Shown: positions 35,498 to 44,378, counted from the stretch's first letter. The stretch: DNA of 64,000 nucleotides from Phycisphaerae bacterium (GCA_030425705.1 JAUHZU010000002.1:1-64000), one strand, 5' to 3'. Notes: generated by a model from the sequence alone, not told the origin. Numbers and translations are program-made.

Positions 35498-35995
35498 GGG
35501 CCGGACAGCCGGGCTTGTGCCGATCCTATCCACATCAGGGCCTGTGCGGAGTAAGGGCCAGGCTTCGAGCCAGCCAGCAAGAAGTGGATCGGCGCGAGGC
35601 GATTAGAGAAGAACTGATTAATTAATTCTTCCTCTCCGATAGAGGTCTGGCGCATCGCGGGAAAACGGCCTTATCGGGCCATTAGTCTGGGTGAAACAAT
35701 GGGTTAGCAGAAGTACAGGTGTCTGGGAACCTGTCGCTTCCAGCGCCTGGCCGTGTCGTTGAGGCTGAGGCAGAGGTCGCTGACGGGCCCGCGAAGCTCC
35801 GGGGTGGGCGTGGTCCGTGTCAGTTAGCGGTCATGACGCTAGCGCCGGGCACACCGAGCGAGCGCCTATCCCGATCTTTTCCACAGCGATGCGCGGGTGG
35901 ATGGGACTGGCCCCCACACCGCCCGTAATCGGTCCGCGCAGCAGACCGCCACAGCCGGATGGGTGTTGTGATTAGCGGTGTGGGGGCCCTACGGC
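35498..35995. other. 498-base non-coding region between mutM and dnaA: candidate replication origin
   Basis: No convincing gene. It contains near-consensus DnaA boxes CTATCCACA (35526-35534) and TTTTCCACA (35877-35885), each 8 of 9 to TTATCCACA. An AT-rich patch lies around 35611-35632 (CTGATTAATTAATTC) in otherwise GC-rich DNA, and a long inverted repeat lies at the dnaA end. Position beside dnaA plus these elements suggests oriC. Only two good boxes were found by eye, so this is tentative. Confidence 0.35.
35909..35988. repeat. 14-bp perfect inverted repeat downstream of dnaA
   Basis: Arms GGCCCCCACACCGC (35909-35922) and GCGGTGTGGGGGCC (35975-35988), spacer 52 bases. The right arm ends 7 bases from the dnaA stop. 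Could be a dnaA terminator, a structured RNA or an origin element. The stem is too long for a tRNA acceptor and no T-loop is seen. Confidence 0.6.
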
Positions 35996-37357
35996 TTAGC
36001 CGGCCCCGTGCTGCAGCCGGCCGATCTGGTCGTCGAGCTGATGGATCTGGCTGCCGTACTGCGCGTCGTTGTTGGAGCGCTGCTCGACGGTCTTGATCGA
36101 GTGCATGACGGTGGTGTGGTCGCGTCCGCCGAAGTACCCGCCGATCTCTTCGAGGGAGAAGCGCGTGTACTTGCGGGCGAGCCACATGCAGACCTGTCGG
36201 GGCTCGGTGACGGACTTGTGCCGCCGGCGGGACTGGAGATCGGAGAGCTTGACGTTGTAGAAGGTGGTGACGGCGTCGATGATGTGCTGGAGGGTGATCT
36301 GGTTGGTGCGGGGCGCGGCGTTCTCGCCGAGCGCTTCGCGGGCCAGGTCCATATCGATCTTGCGTTGCTGCAGCGACGCGTGGCCCTGGAGCGTGGTGAC
36401 CGCGCCCTCGAGGTCGCGGGCGTTGGAGTCGACGCGTTTGGCGATGTGCTCGATGACGTCCTCGGGGATGTCCAGCCCGCGGAGCTGGGCCTTGGCCTTG
36501 AGGATCGCGATCCGCGTCTCGAAGCAGGGCTTGCCGACCTGCGTGACCAGGCCCCAGTTGAACCGGCTGACCAGCCGCTCCTCGAGCTGGGGGATCTCGC
36601 TGGGCGCGGCGTCGGAGCTGAGCACGATCTGCTTGTTGTTCTGGTACAGCTCGTTAAAGGTGTGGAAGAACTCCTCCTGGCTGCGGTCTTTGTTCGCCAG
36701 GAAGTGGATGTCGTCGATGACGAGCATATCGACGTGGCGGTAGCGGTGGCGGAACTCGTTCATCTGGCCGCTCTGTACGCACTCGATGAACTGGTTCATG
36801 AACGCGTCGCAGGAGACGTAGAGGATCTGGAAGTCGGGGTGGGCGTTGAGGATCTGCTGGCAGATGGCCTGGAGCAGGTGGGTCTTGCCCAGGCCGACCC
36901 CGCCGTGGATGAACAGCGGGTTGTACGCGGTGCCCGGCTGCTCGGCGACAGCGGTGGCGGCGGCGCAGGCGAGGCGGTTGTTGGGCCCGGAGATGAAGTT
37001 CTCGAAGGAGTAGTCCGGCGAGAGGATCATCTGGTCGTGGCCGACCTCGTGTGCCCCGGCGGCCGGCCGCGTCGCGGCCCCGTTGCTGCCGTTGAGCTTG
37101 GGCTTGGGGGTCGGCTCGCTGACGAACTGGACGCCGACAAGGTTGCCGGTGACCGCCTGGGCGGCCTCGATGAACGGTTCGAGGCAGCGCTTCTGGAGGT
37201 AGTTCTGCTGGACGCCGGTGGAGGTCTGGATCTCCAGCAGGCCCGAGTCCATGCCCACGGGCTCGAGCTGCTCGAACCACTGACGGCAGATCGTCGCGTG
37301 GTTGTCGCGCAGGTACGACATCATGTCACGCCACTGGGTGGAGTCCAGTCGGGTCAT
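35996..37357 (-). CDS. dnaA: chromosomal replication initiator DnaA
   Basis: 453 residues from ATG 37357 (nine extra codons to 37384 are possible). Domain I at the N terminus (WRDMMSYLRDNHATICRQWF); short linker; AAA+ domain with Walker A GGVGLGKTHLLQA, Walker B VIDDIHFLANK and sensor/Arg-finger region PQLEERLVSRFNWGLV; domain IV with EPRQVCMWLARKYTRFSLEE and GGRDHTTVMHS, the DnaA-box-binding signature. ATP-bound DnaA unwinds the origin. Met-Trp and Tyr at usual Met-Tyr/Leu places in domain IV are mild variants. Non-coding DNA lies on both sides. Confidence 0.97.
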   Translation of the reverse strand: MTRLDSTQWRDMMSYLRDNHATICRQWFEQLEPVGMDSGLLEIQTSTGVQQNYLQKRCLEPFIEAAQAVTGNLVGVQFVSEPTPKPKLNGSNGAATRPAAGAHEVGHDQMILSPDYSFENFISGPNNRLACAAATAVAEQPGTAYNPLFIHGGVGLGKTHLLQAICQQILNAHPDFQILYVSCDAFMNQFIECVQSGQMNEFRHRYRHVDMLVIDDIHFLANKDRSQEEFFHTFNELYQNNKQIVLSSDAAPSEIPQLEERLVSRFNWGLVTQVGKPCFETRIAILKAKAQLRGLDIPEDVIEHIAKRVDSNARDLEGAVTTLQGHASLQQRKIDMDLAREALGENAAPRTNQITLQHIIDAVTTFYNVKLSDLQSRRRHKSVTEPRQVCMWLARKYTRFSLEEIGGYFGGRDHTTVMHSIKTVEQRSNNDAQYGSQIHQLDDQIGRLQHGAG

Positions 37358-37669
37358 CGTTGCAGCGGTCCCTGTCTGTGCCAACTATCGTGACGCCGAC
37401 CGGCTTCGCGACCCTGCGGGCCGGCCCCCCACAAGGGCCAATGCAAAGCTGGCATGGCGATGGAAATCAAACGCGATCCGCAAAGCTAACGCGCCGACCC
37501 CGCGGTTGTCAATGCCGTTGTTCCACAGCCCCCCGCTTGACAAACCCATGCCCGACACACTACGCGGATGCAGCGATTAACACATGATTTTCAGCCACAC
37601 CCGACGCCAGCCGACAGCTTCTGCGCAGCTTACCCACCCCGCGGGCGGGCCGGTGCCCCGCCCGCTCGC
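37358..37669. other. 312-base region between dnaA and a sugar isomerase-like gene
   Basis: Non-coding. Contains TGTTCCACA (7 of 9 to a DnaA box) near 37514, a moderately AT-richer segment near 37577-37595 (ATTAACACATGATTTTC), and divergent regulatory space for dnaA and the plus-strand gene. No further structure is convincing. Confidence 0.4.
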
Positions 37670-37675
37670 TAAGAT
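37670..37675 (+). promoter_or_regulatory. candidate -10 for a leaderless transcript
   Basis: TAAGAT, six bases before the ATG at 37682; no Shine-Dalgarno. Confidence 0.4.
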
Positions 37676-37681
37676 CGGTGC

Positions 37682-38629
37682 ATGACCGCCGACCCCCCCT
37701 CCCGAGACGGGCACCAGGACCTGCGCATCGGCACCCTCGCCGGCCGGGGCGACGCCACCGCACCCTACATCCGGGCCATCCTGCCCCACGGCTTCGAGTC
37801 CTTCCAGATCAACTTCTGGCGGCAGCTCCCCGCCAAGCCGCTCGGGCAGATCGCCGACGAGGTCCGGGCGGTCCTCGACGAGGCGGCCGAGCGGACCGGC
37901 CGACGCGCAGTGGTCTCGTCGCTGGGGCTGTTCGGCAACCCGCTGCAGGACGAGGCGCAGGCCCAGGCGTTTGCCGCGTGTATCGACGCCTGCCGATCGT
38001 TCGGCTGCGATATCGTCGCGGGCTGGCCCGGGGCGCTGGAGGATCGGCCGGTCGACGCATCGATGGACCGCTACCGCGAGGTCTGGGCCCCGCTGGCTCG
38101 GCGTGCAGCGGATGCGGGGGTGCGCATCGCGTTCGAGAACTGCGACATGGGCGGCACGTGGGATCGGCCGCGCTACAACATCGCGCACAGCCCCCGCGCC
38201 TGGTCCATGATGTTCGACGCGCTTGACCAGGAGCACATCGGGCTGGAGTGGGAGCCGTGCCATCAGATGGTGTCGCTGATCGACCCGATCGCACAGCTCC
38301 GCGAGTGGATGCCGACGGGCCGGGTCTTCCACCTCCACGGCAAGTGCGCGACGGTTATGTGGGACGTGATCCGTCGGCAGGGCCTGCGCGGCGGTGAGCC
38401 GGTCGTATACCACCGCCACCCGGGCATGGGCGACTGCGACTGGCGGCAGGTCATCGACCTCCTGCGCCTCCACCACTACGAGGGGTCGATCGACATCGAG
38501 GGCTGGCACGACCCGGTGTACAAAGACGAGCTGGAGATGACCGGCCAGGTCCACGCGCTGCACTACCTCCAGCGCTGTCGGGGCGGCGACTACATCCCCA
38601 ACCCGCCCGGTTTCACGGAAGATGCCTGA
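37682..38629 (+). CDS. sugar phosphate isomerase/epimerase-like TIM-barrel protein
   Basis: 315 residues. Xylose-isomerase-like (AP2Ec) barrel with metal-ligand motifs in order: RIAFENCD, IGLEWEPCHQM, FHLHGKCA, and DIEGWHDPVYKDE. No signal peptide, so cytoplasmic. Members isomerise or epimerise sugars, inosose or related ketoses; the substrate is not deducible. A start-proximal TAAGAT and lack of ribosome-binding site suggest a leaderless message. No coupled genes downstream. Confidence 0.85.
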   Translation: MTADPPSRDGHQDLRIGTLAGRGDATAPYIRAILPHGFESFQINFWRQLPAKPLGQIADEVRAVLDEAAERTGRRAVVSSLGLFGNPLQDEAQAQAFAACIDACRSFGCDIVAGWPGALEDRPVDASMDRYREVWAPLARRAADAGVRIAFENCDMGGTWDRPRYNIAHSPRAWSMMFDALDQEHIGLEWEPCHQMVSLIDPIAQLREWMPTGRVFHLHGKCATVMWDVIRRQGLRGGEPVVYHRHPGMGDCDWRQVIDLLRLHHYEGSIDIEGWHDPVYKDELEMTGQVHALHYLQRCRGGDYIPNPPGFTEDA

Positions 38630-38692
38630 TCGGGTGCGCAAAAGAAAACACCGCGTCGGTCAGGACACGGCGTTCGGGTTCGGTGCGTTGGA

Positions 38693-39226
38693 TCAAGACG
38701 CCTTGCCGGGTGCACAGGCCTCTGCACCCGCGGTTTCGTCCGCTTCTGCGGTCTCGGGTGTCTCGCCATCCTGCGGGGCATGCTCGGGGGCGCACTTGTC
38801 GACCTCGTTGGGCTCGGGCTTCTCGACCGAGGGGATGATGATGACCCGTTGCCCCTCGCCGGGCGGGAGGGTCTGCACGACGTTATCGATCTGCTGGGCG
38901 GAGGGTGGGAGGTTGCGGGCGTGGTAGATCGCGCGGGCCAAGAGCGGGCCTTGGCCGGAGATACCCGGCTGGCGATGGGTCCAGGGGATCCCGGCGATCA
39001 TCGCCGCATCGTCCTGCGGGGCGATCGCACGCTGGGTCGGCATCAGGTTGCGCCGGAGCTTGCCGTCGTGCTTGAACTTCATCGCGTTGCCATCGGTCTG
39101 GATCACGCGCGGCATCGGCCGGGCCGGTTCGTGGAACGCGACGCGGATCAGCACCGCCATCACGAACACCGTGACGACCAGTTGAAACAACGTAAACGAT
39201 CGCGGTTTGTCCGACTTGCACTTCAT
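38693..39226 (-). CDS. single-pass membrane protein with a degenerate type IV pilin-like N terminus
   Basis: 177 residues from ATG 39226 (AAAGGGA seven bases upstream). The N terminus KPRSFTLFQLVVTVFVMAVLI resembles the prepilin FTLxEL...helix, but Gln stands where Glu5 is expected and Ser where Gly(-1) is expected. After the helix comes a Pro/Arg-rich exported domain with RNLPPSAQQIDNVVQTLPPGEGQ and a Glu/Ala/Asp-rich tail containing two Cys (DKCAPEH, AEACAPG). It may be a minor pseudopilin derivative or a simple bitopic protein. No pilus machinery is nearby. Confidence 0.6.
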   Translation of the reverse strand: MKCKSDKPRSFTLFQLVVTVFVMAVLIRVAFHEPARPMPRVIQTDGNAMKFKHDGKLRRNLMPTQRAIAPQDDAAMIAGIPWTHRQPGISGQGPLLARAIYHARNLPPSAQQIDNVVQTLPPGEGQRVIIIPSVEKPEPNEVDKCAPEHAPQDGETPETAEADETAGAEACAPGKAS

Positions 39227-39568
39227 GGTCGTCCCTTTCCGGTGTGGCCCTCGGCCCCCGCCAACATCCCTGCGTTCCCCGGTCTTTCCCGCCGTCCGTG
39301 GCTGGAGCAACCGCTTCACTAGACTAGCGTTGCGGCTGTTTGCCCCGCAAGGGGCTTGTCGTCATTTTTACAGGTTTCGCAACAAGCAGCGTTATGATTT
39401 CCGCGTCCGGCAACGCCTCCTGTCTAACAGACGCACGCCGACGCCCAAATTGCGAGGTGCGATCGTTTTTTCTGGGCTATCGTGGGAACATGGGCAACAA
39501 CCCGGAATGAATCCAGGTGACCCAAGGGTTGTTCCTTAGCCCGCCAACCGATCGACTTGAGCCCGCCC
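39227..39568. other. 342-base intergenic region upstream of the SpoIIE-type phosphatase gene
   Basis: Divergent regulatory space. Visible: a short GCCCC-GCAA-GGGGC hairpin near 39342-39355, a T-rich run, GTTATGAT near 39391 as a possible -10, and a second T run (GTTTTTTC) near 39464. No coding frame or RNA gene is convincing. Confidence 0.35.
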
Positions 39569-40861
39569 ATGATTGCACCCACCACGCCTGCCGACGAAGC
39601 CGCGCGACTCGAGTCGCTCTACACCCTGGACGTGCTCGACACACCGGCCGACCCGCGTTTCGACCGGGTGGTCAAGCTGGCCCGTCACGTGCTGGGCACA
39701 CCGATCGCATACATCGCGCTGGTCGATGCCAAACGCCAGTGGTTCAAGGCGAGTGTCGGGCTCTGCGGGATGGTGCGCGAGACCTCGCGGGACGAGTCGT
39801 TCTGCGGGCACACGATCCTCGAGGACAAGCCCCTGGTGATCCCCAACGCGCTGGAAGACGAGCGCTTCTTTGACAACCCGCTGGTTATTGGTGAGCCGTA
39901 CATCCGGTTCTACGCGGGCTACCCGCTCAAGGGGCCGGACGGCCAGAACGTCGCGACGCTCTGCGTCGCCGACTCCGCGCCGCGCGCGTTCAGCGACAGC
40001 GATCTGGGCACGCTGCGTCAGCTCGCAGAACTGGCCGAGCAGGAGCTGAACCTCGTCGGCGTGATCACCGCTCAGCAGGAGCTGCTGGAGACGCGCAACG
40101 CGCTGATCGCGTCGCAGCAGCAGCTCGCCCGCGAACTCGCAGAGGCCTCGGTCTACGTCCGGTCGTTCCTGCCCGAGCGGCAGGTCGGCATCGACGACCC
40201 GATCCGCTTCGACTACCAGTTCATCGCGTCGTCCCAGCTCGGCGGCGACCTGCTGGGCTACGAGGAACTCGACGACGACCACCTCGCGGTCTGGCTGCTG
40301 GACGTGACCGGGCACGGCGTCGGCGCGACGCTGTTGTCGATCTCCGTCGGCAACACGCTGCGCAACGGCACGCTGCCCGGCGGGCCCTGCGACCCGGCCG
40401 GGGTCCTGCGCGAGCTGAACCGCGCCTACCCGATGGAACGCAACAACAACAAGTTCTTCACCATGTGGTACGGCGTGTACCAGCGCTCGACGCGCACCCT
40501 CCGCTACGCCTCGGCCGGCCACCACCCCGCGCTGATGGGCACGCCCGACGGCGCGAGCCAACGCCTCGGCTCGCCCGGGCTCATGGTCGGTGCCGTGGCC
40601 GACGCCGACTACGAGACCGAGTCTGTTGTGGTGCCCGAGGGCGCCCGGCTGTACCTGTTCTCCGACGGGCTCTACGAGATCCGCGGCGGCGCGGACGACG
40701 CGATGCTCGGGCTCACCGGCATCTGCCAGATCATCACCGCGCCCCACCCGCCGGAGACCACCCGCATCCAGCACGTGCTCCAGCAGGCCCGCGGCTACCT
40801 CGGCCCCGACCGGACTTTTACCGACGATGTGTCGATCCTCGAGGTCGAGTTCGCGCGGTGA
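39569..40861 (+). CDS. GAF-domain SpoIIE/RsbU-type protein phosphatase
   Basis: 430 residues from ATG 39569 (TTG 39557 would add four). Residues 1-165 form a GAF sensor domain (ARLESLYTLDVLDTPADPRF, SRDESFCGHTILEDKPLVI, YAGYPLKGPDGQNVATLCV). A coiled linker leads to a PP2C-like SpoIIE domain with metal-binding Asp residues in SSQLGGDLLGYEEL, LLDVTGHGVGATLLS and FTDDVSILEVEF. Such proteins dephosphorylate anti-anti-sigma factors to activate a sigma factor in response to a signal. No STAS or anti-sigma partner is in the window. Confidence 0.92.
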   Translation: MIAPTTPADEAARLESLYTLDVLDTPADPRFDRVVKLARHVLGTPIAYIALVDAKRQWFKASVGLCGMVRETSRDESFCGHTILEDKPLVIPNALEDERFFDNPLVIGEPYIRFYAGYPLKGPDGQNVATLCVADSAPRAFSDSDLGTLRQLAELAEQELNLVGVITAQQELLETRNALIASQQQLARELAEASVYVRSFLPERQVGIDDPIRFDYQFIASSQLGGDLLGYEELDDDHLAVWLLDVTGHGVGATLLSISVGNTLRNGTLPGGPCDPAGVLRELNRAYPMERNNNKFFTMWYGVYQRSTRTLRYASAGHHPALMGTPDGASQRLGSPGLMVGAVADADYETESVVVPEGARLYLFSDGLYEIRGGADDAMLGLTGICQIITAPHPPETTRIQHVLQQARGYLGPDRTFTDDVSILEVEFAR

Positions 40862-40880
40862 GCCGGCCGGCCGACGGGCG

Positions 40881-40886
40881 TATGAT
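40881..40886 (+). promoter_or_regulatory. candidate -10 for a leaderless slyX transcript
   Basis: TATGAT, six bases before the ATG at 40893, in the 31-base gap after the phosphatase gene. Confidence 0.4.
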
Positions 40887-40892
40887 GCGGCG

Positions 40893-41117
40893 ATGCAAGA
40901 CGACCCCCAACGCCTGATCGCGATCGAGGAGAAGCTCGCGTTCCTTGAGAAACACATCGGCGACCTGGATGGCGTCGTGCGCGAACTCGCGGACCGGATC
41001 GACCAGCAGACCAAAGGGATCCAGCAGGTGCGCTCGGCGCTGGAGCAGCACCTCGCGGGCGGAGACGGCGAAGGCACGGGCCCCGATGCCGAGCGCGACC
41101 GCCCGCCGCACTGGTAA
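40893..41117 (+). CDS. slyX: SlyX-like coiled-coil protein
   Basis: 74 residues: MQDDPQRLIAIEEKLAFLEK then HIGDLDGVVRELADRIDQQ, a short heptad coiled coil with a polar Gly/Asp/Pro tail ending PPHW. Size, coiled coil and the terminal PPHW/PPHY are hallmarks of SlyX, whose molecular role is not established. It overlaps a longer out-of-frame shadow. Its promoter-like hexamer suggests expression independent of the phosphatase upstream. Confidence 0.85.
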   Translation: MQDDPQRLIAIEEKLAFLEKHIGDLDGVVRELADRIDQQTKGIQQVRSALEQHLAGGDGEGTGPDAERDRPPHW

Positions 41118-41132
41118 ACATCCATGTGCCCA

Positions 41133-41204
41133 TAGCCGCCGCGTTACACGCTGCGGGTCGCTGCGGTTCTCGCGGTTCTCCCGCCGCGTGTGACGCGGCG
41201 GCTA
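41133..41204. repeat. 19-bp imperfect palindrome between convergent genes (REP-like, possible bidirectional terminator)
   Basis: Arms at 41133-41151 and 41186-41204 match at 18 of 19 positions (TAGCCGCCGCGT...), spacer 34 bases. Lies between the slyX stop and the esterase stop. Confidence 0.75.
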
Positions 41205-41218
41205 AAGGTCAGGCGCGG

Positions 41219-42286
41219 CTACTCGCCCGGCGTTTCGCCCATCAGCTCCAGCATCGTCTCTGCGAACGCTTCACCGATGCGGTTGAACCAGATCGCGCTG
41301 CCCAGGTAGTGGTAGCCGTGGTCCGAGCCGACGCGCTCCCACGCCTCGATGTTGTCACGCCAGGTGGGGTACTGTGCTTCGGCCGCGGTATCGACGAGGA
41401 CATCGGTGAGGATGGTCCGGACGTTTCCCTCGAACGCGGGCACATCGTTCATCGCGAGCTGGGCGTTGCGGACGACCAGCATGTTGCCGGCGGACTCCTT
41501 CGAGCCGTTCTGCCCCATCGCGCCGATGACGAATGGCAAGCCAGGTGCTTCCAGGTCGCGGCGCACGTCGTTGATGAAGTGCTCCATGTTCGAGGCGTAT
41601 TCGCCCGGGGCCAGCTCGCCGTACTGGTCGTTCCACCCCTGGAACCACACGAACCCGGCCAGCTCGACCTCGCGCCCCGCCAGCTCGGGGAAGCGTTCTT
41701 CCAGTTCCGCGAGGGTGTTGCGCACCTCGTCGAGCATATTGCGGTACGACCGGCCGTACTCCTCAACGATGTCGTCCATCGTCGGCAGCGGGTTGTCCTG
41801 GTTGCGCTCTTCGTTCTGTCGCCGGACGCGCTCCTGCCGCTGCTCGAGCTCCGCGGCGAGGTACGCCTCGCTCGGCAGACCGGCCGACGGCGGCCGGAAG
41901 TTCTTGACCAGCGAGTGCCCGCCCCACGCGGCCTTGATCAGCAGCACGGGGCTATCGAAGTGGTCGCCCATCGCCCAGCCGAACGCGAGTTCGCAGCCGG
42001 TCCGGTCGCGCGAGCCATAGCCGATGGTCAGCGGCCCCCGCCGGTTGAGGTAGTTGATCCACACGTCGTCGCGCACCGCCCACGTTTCGCCATCGCGGTA
42101 GGCCGCGAACAGCTCGGCCGTTGCCGGGTCGGTCGCCTGGAACTCCAGCAGCTTGTTCTGTGCCTTGCCCTCCATGTTGGACTGCCCGGCGAGGATAAAC
42201 ACGCGTACAGGCGCGTCGTCGGCCCGGGCGCTTGGGGCGAGCGGCAGCAGCATGCACGCGATGAGCACGAACAGGGACGGTTTCAT
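41219..42286 (-). CDS. exported SGNH-type carbohydrate esterase (sialate O-acetylesterase-like)
   Basis: 355 residues; GGAGG seven bases before the ATG. Signal peptide [21 protein letters not shown] blocks: GQSNMEG (nucleophile Ser), [25 protein letters not shown] (block with Asn), and catalytic Asp/His in [10 protein letters not shown]. This matches the SASA/carbohydrate-esterase-6 group, which removes O-acetyl groups from sugars. An inserted charged helix (residues about 145-175, [17 protein letters not shown]) is unusual. It is 66 bases after the glycogen synthase gene on the same strand and could be co-transcribed. Confidence 0.88.
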   Translation of the reverse strand: MKPSLFVLIACMLLPLAPSARADDAPVRVFILAGQSNMEGKAQNKLLEFQATDPATAELFAAYRDGETWAVRDDVWINYLNRRGPLTIGYGSRDRTGCELAFGWAMGDHFDSPVLLIKAAWGGHSLVKNFRPPSAGLPSEAYLAAELEQRQERVRRQNEERNQDNPLPTMDDIVEEYGRSYRNMLDEVRNTLAELEERFPELAGREVELAGFVWFQGWNDQYGELAPGEYASNMEHFINDVRRDLEAPGLPFVIGAMGQNGSKESAGNMLVVRNAQLAMNDVPAFEGNVRTILTDVLVDTAAEAQYPTWRDNIEAWERVGSDHGYHYLGSAIWFNRIGEAFAETMLELMGETPGE

Positions 42287-42352
42287 GGTCGGTCCTCCAG
42301 CGTTGAGATGTAACGGCCAGCCCCAGAGGGGATACCGGCCGTGGAACGCGCA

Positions 42353-44320
42353 TTACACCCGGTCCAGGGCCAGCTCGTGGGCCTCGTGGTAGCGTCGGCC
42401 GAGGTTGTGCCAGTCGAAGTGCTCGCTGAAGCTCTCGACGCGGTTGCGCTGGGCGATACGCTCGCGGCGGGACTGCTGGCAGTAGCGGAACATGAGGTCG
42501 GCCAGCTCGTCGGCCGCGCGGTTGAAGTCGTTGTACCGGCGGTGGACGCAGAACAGCCCTTCCTGGTCGTGCTCGGGCAGCAGCTGGGCGAGGTACGAGC
42601 CGAAGCCCGACAGGTCGCTGGTGATGGCCGGCACGCCCAGCGCGATCGACTCGAGCGGGGTGTAGCCCCACGGCTCGTAGTAGCTGGGGAACACGCCCAG
42701 GTGGCAGCCGCGGACAAACTCTTCGTACTCCATACCCCACAGCGGGTTGGTCGGCGTGATGAAGTCGGGGTGGAAGATGACCTTGACCCGGTCGCCCTGG
42801 TGGTTGATCAGGTTGCACCGCCGCAGCGCGCTGAGCACGTCGTCCTTCTGGTCGTCGACCAGGTCGTGCGTGACGATGGACGGCAGCCAGCCACGCTTCC
42901 ACGCGTGGATGGACCGGCGGAGGCGGAGCATCCAGTACTCGTCGATCATCTTGTTGAGGTCGGGCACGTGGCCGAGCGCGGCCTCCTGGACGATGCGGTC
43001 GCGAACCTGCTCGGTCATGTGGTCGGCGATGTTGCGGAACTCGTCGAGCATGGCGGTGGACTGCAGCTCGCCGACGCTGAGCGATTTGACCGGCGCCTTG
43101 GTGATGCAGAAGAAGACCACGTTGACCGGCACCTCCGCGACGCGCAGCCGGTGGTTGAGCCGGGCCAGCGCCTCGATGGTCAGGTCCATGCCCTTGTTGC
43201 GGTACTCGTATCGGCCGGAGGTGAAGAAGTAGAGGGTGTGGTCCAGGTCGAAGGTGTAGGACGGGAAGAAGTGCGACATCGTGAACTCGTGGATGCGCTG
43301 CTTGAACTCCTGGTGGAGGTTTTGGAACTCGTGGAGCGCGGCGAAGCGCTGGATGTTGAGCCCGTTGGGGAGCAGGACATCGGGTTCCCGGCCGAGCAGG
43401 TGCTTGCACTCGAGCCCGGTGATATCGCTGACGGTGGTGAAGACGTGGCTGCCGTGCGCCGCGGCGCGTTCGATGCCGTGCTGGCAGGCGATGTTGAAGT
43501 GCTCGGCCTCTTTGTGCGGGTCGAAGTAGGCTAGGTGGTCGTAGAAGGCGGGGTTGCTCATCGCCAGGTACCGGCCGAGCAGCGTGGCGTGGGTCGTGAA
43601 GACGGTCGTGCCGGGCCAGTGCTCCTTGCGGAGCATGGGGATCGCGGTACCGGCCATCCACTCGTGGAAGTGGGCGATGATGTCGCGTCGGCCGGCCTCG
43701 CGCTGGCCGAGGTTGGAGAGCAGCAGACGGACCGACTCACCGAAGGCCACCACGTCATCCACTAGCGCGTCGCCGTCGGGCACCGGGATCTGGTGGTCCG
43801 CCCACAGCCGGTACTTGATGTCGCCCAGGTACCGCTTCACATCGTTGACGTGCAGCAGCACCACCTGCGGCCGGCCCATGACCAGCCACCGGCCGTACTC
43901 GGCGCCGAACCCCATCTCGCGCATCTGGCGGACGGCCCGGCCCAGGGGCGTGTCCATCTCGTCGGGGCCCGCGGGCTCGAACTCGACCTGCGCGGTGTCG
44001 TGGTTGTAGGGCCCAATCAGGCAGTAGCGCCGCCCCCACCGGGCCATCATCGACGGCACCTTGGTACGGAGGACGGTGTAGATGCCGCCCATCTTGTTGC
44101 AGACCTCCCAGCCGATCTCCAGGAGCATGGGCTGGGCGCGCGGCGTCTCGGGCGCGGGGGTCGAGGGCGGCGGCGGTGTCTGGGGTGGCGTTTGCGGGGG
44201 GGATGGCGGCGCGGCGTTCGGCTTGGCAGGCGGCGGGGCTGCGGCGGGTCTGGGCTTGGGGGTTGCCTTGCTGCGCTGGCGTGGGGTGGACGGCTTGTTT
44301 TTCTTCTTTTTCTTGGCCAT
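42353..44320 (-). CDS. glycogen synthase, GT3 (eukaryote-type) family
   Basis: 655 residues from ATG 44320. The first ~65 residues are a Lys-rich then Pro/Ala/Thr-rich tail (MAKKKKKNKPSTPRQRSKAT). The enzyme begins LLEIGWEVCNKMGGIYTVLR, the GT3 N-terminal signature, followed by HFHEWMAGTAIPML, VFTTHATLLGRYLA, TTVSDITGLECKHLL, LPNGLNIQRF, TFDLDHTLYFFTSGRYEYRN, and the E-x7-E catalytic motif in PSYYEPWGYTPLESIALGVP. This is the animal/fungal glycogen synthase type that uses UDP-glucose, rather than bacterial GlgA (GT5). The regulatory C-terminal tail of animal enzymes is missing. The -10-like TACAAT lies eight bases before the start. Confidence 0.93.
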   Translation of the reverse strand: MAKKKKKNKPSTPRQRSKATPKPRPAAAPPPAKPNAAPPSPPQTPPQTPPPPSTPAPETPRAQPMLLEIGWEVCNKMGGIYTVLRTKVPSMMARWGRRYCLIGPYNHDTAQVEFEPAGPDEMDTPLGRAVRQMREMGFGAEYGRWLVMGRPQVVLLHVNDVKRYLGDIKYRLWADHQIPVPDGDALVDDVVAFGESVRLLLSNLGQREAGRRDIIAHFHEWMAGTAIPMLRKEHWPGTTVFTTHATLLGRYLAMSNPAFYDHLAYFDPHKEAEHFNIACQHGIERAAAHGSHVFTTVSDITGLECKHLLGREPDVLLPNGLNIQRFAALHEFQNLHQEFKQRIHEFTMSHFFPSYTFDLDHTLYFFTSGRYEYRNKGMDLTIEALARLNHRLRVAEVPVNVVFFCITKAPVKSLSVGELQSTAMLDEFRNIADHMTEQVRDRIVQEAALGHVPDLNKMIDEYWMLRLRRSIHAWKRGWLPSIVTHDLVDDQKDDVLSALRRCNLINHQGDRVKVIFHPDFITPTNPLWGMEYEEFVRGCHLGVFPSYYEPWGYTPLESIALGVPAITSDLSGFGSYLAQLLPEHDQEGLFCVHRRYNDFNRAADELADLMFRYCQQSRRERIAQRNRVESFSEHFDWHNLGRRYHEAHELALDRV

Positions 44321-44328
44321 CGCGTTGG

Positions 44329-44334
44329 ATTGTA
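44329..44334 (-). promoter_or_regulatory. candidate -10 for a leaderless glycogen synthase transcript
   Basis: TACAAT on the minus strand, eight bases before the ATG at 44320. Confidence 0.45.
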
Positions 44335-44365
44335 CCGCTGCGGGCCGGGTGCCGGGGGCGTCGGC

Positions 44366-44371
44366 TATAGT
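44366..44371 (+). promoter_or_regulatory. candidate -10 for a leaderless ankyrin-gene transcript
   Basis: TATAGT, seven bases before the ATG at 44379. With the opposite TACAAT at 44329-44334 it forms a compact divergent promoter of under 60 bases. Confidence 0.45.
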
Positions 44372-44378
44372 GGACGTG

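Noticed and set aside
35560-35580. TTCGAGCC resembling a tRNA T-loop
   Set aside because: No matching acceptor, D or anticodon arms could be built around it on either strand.
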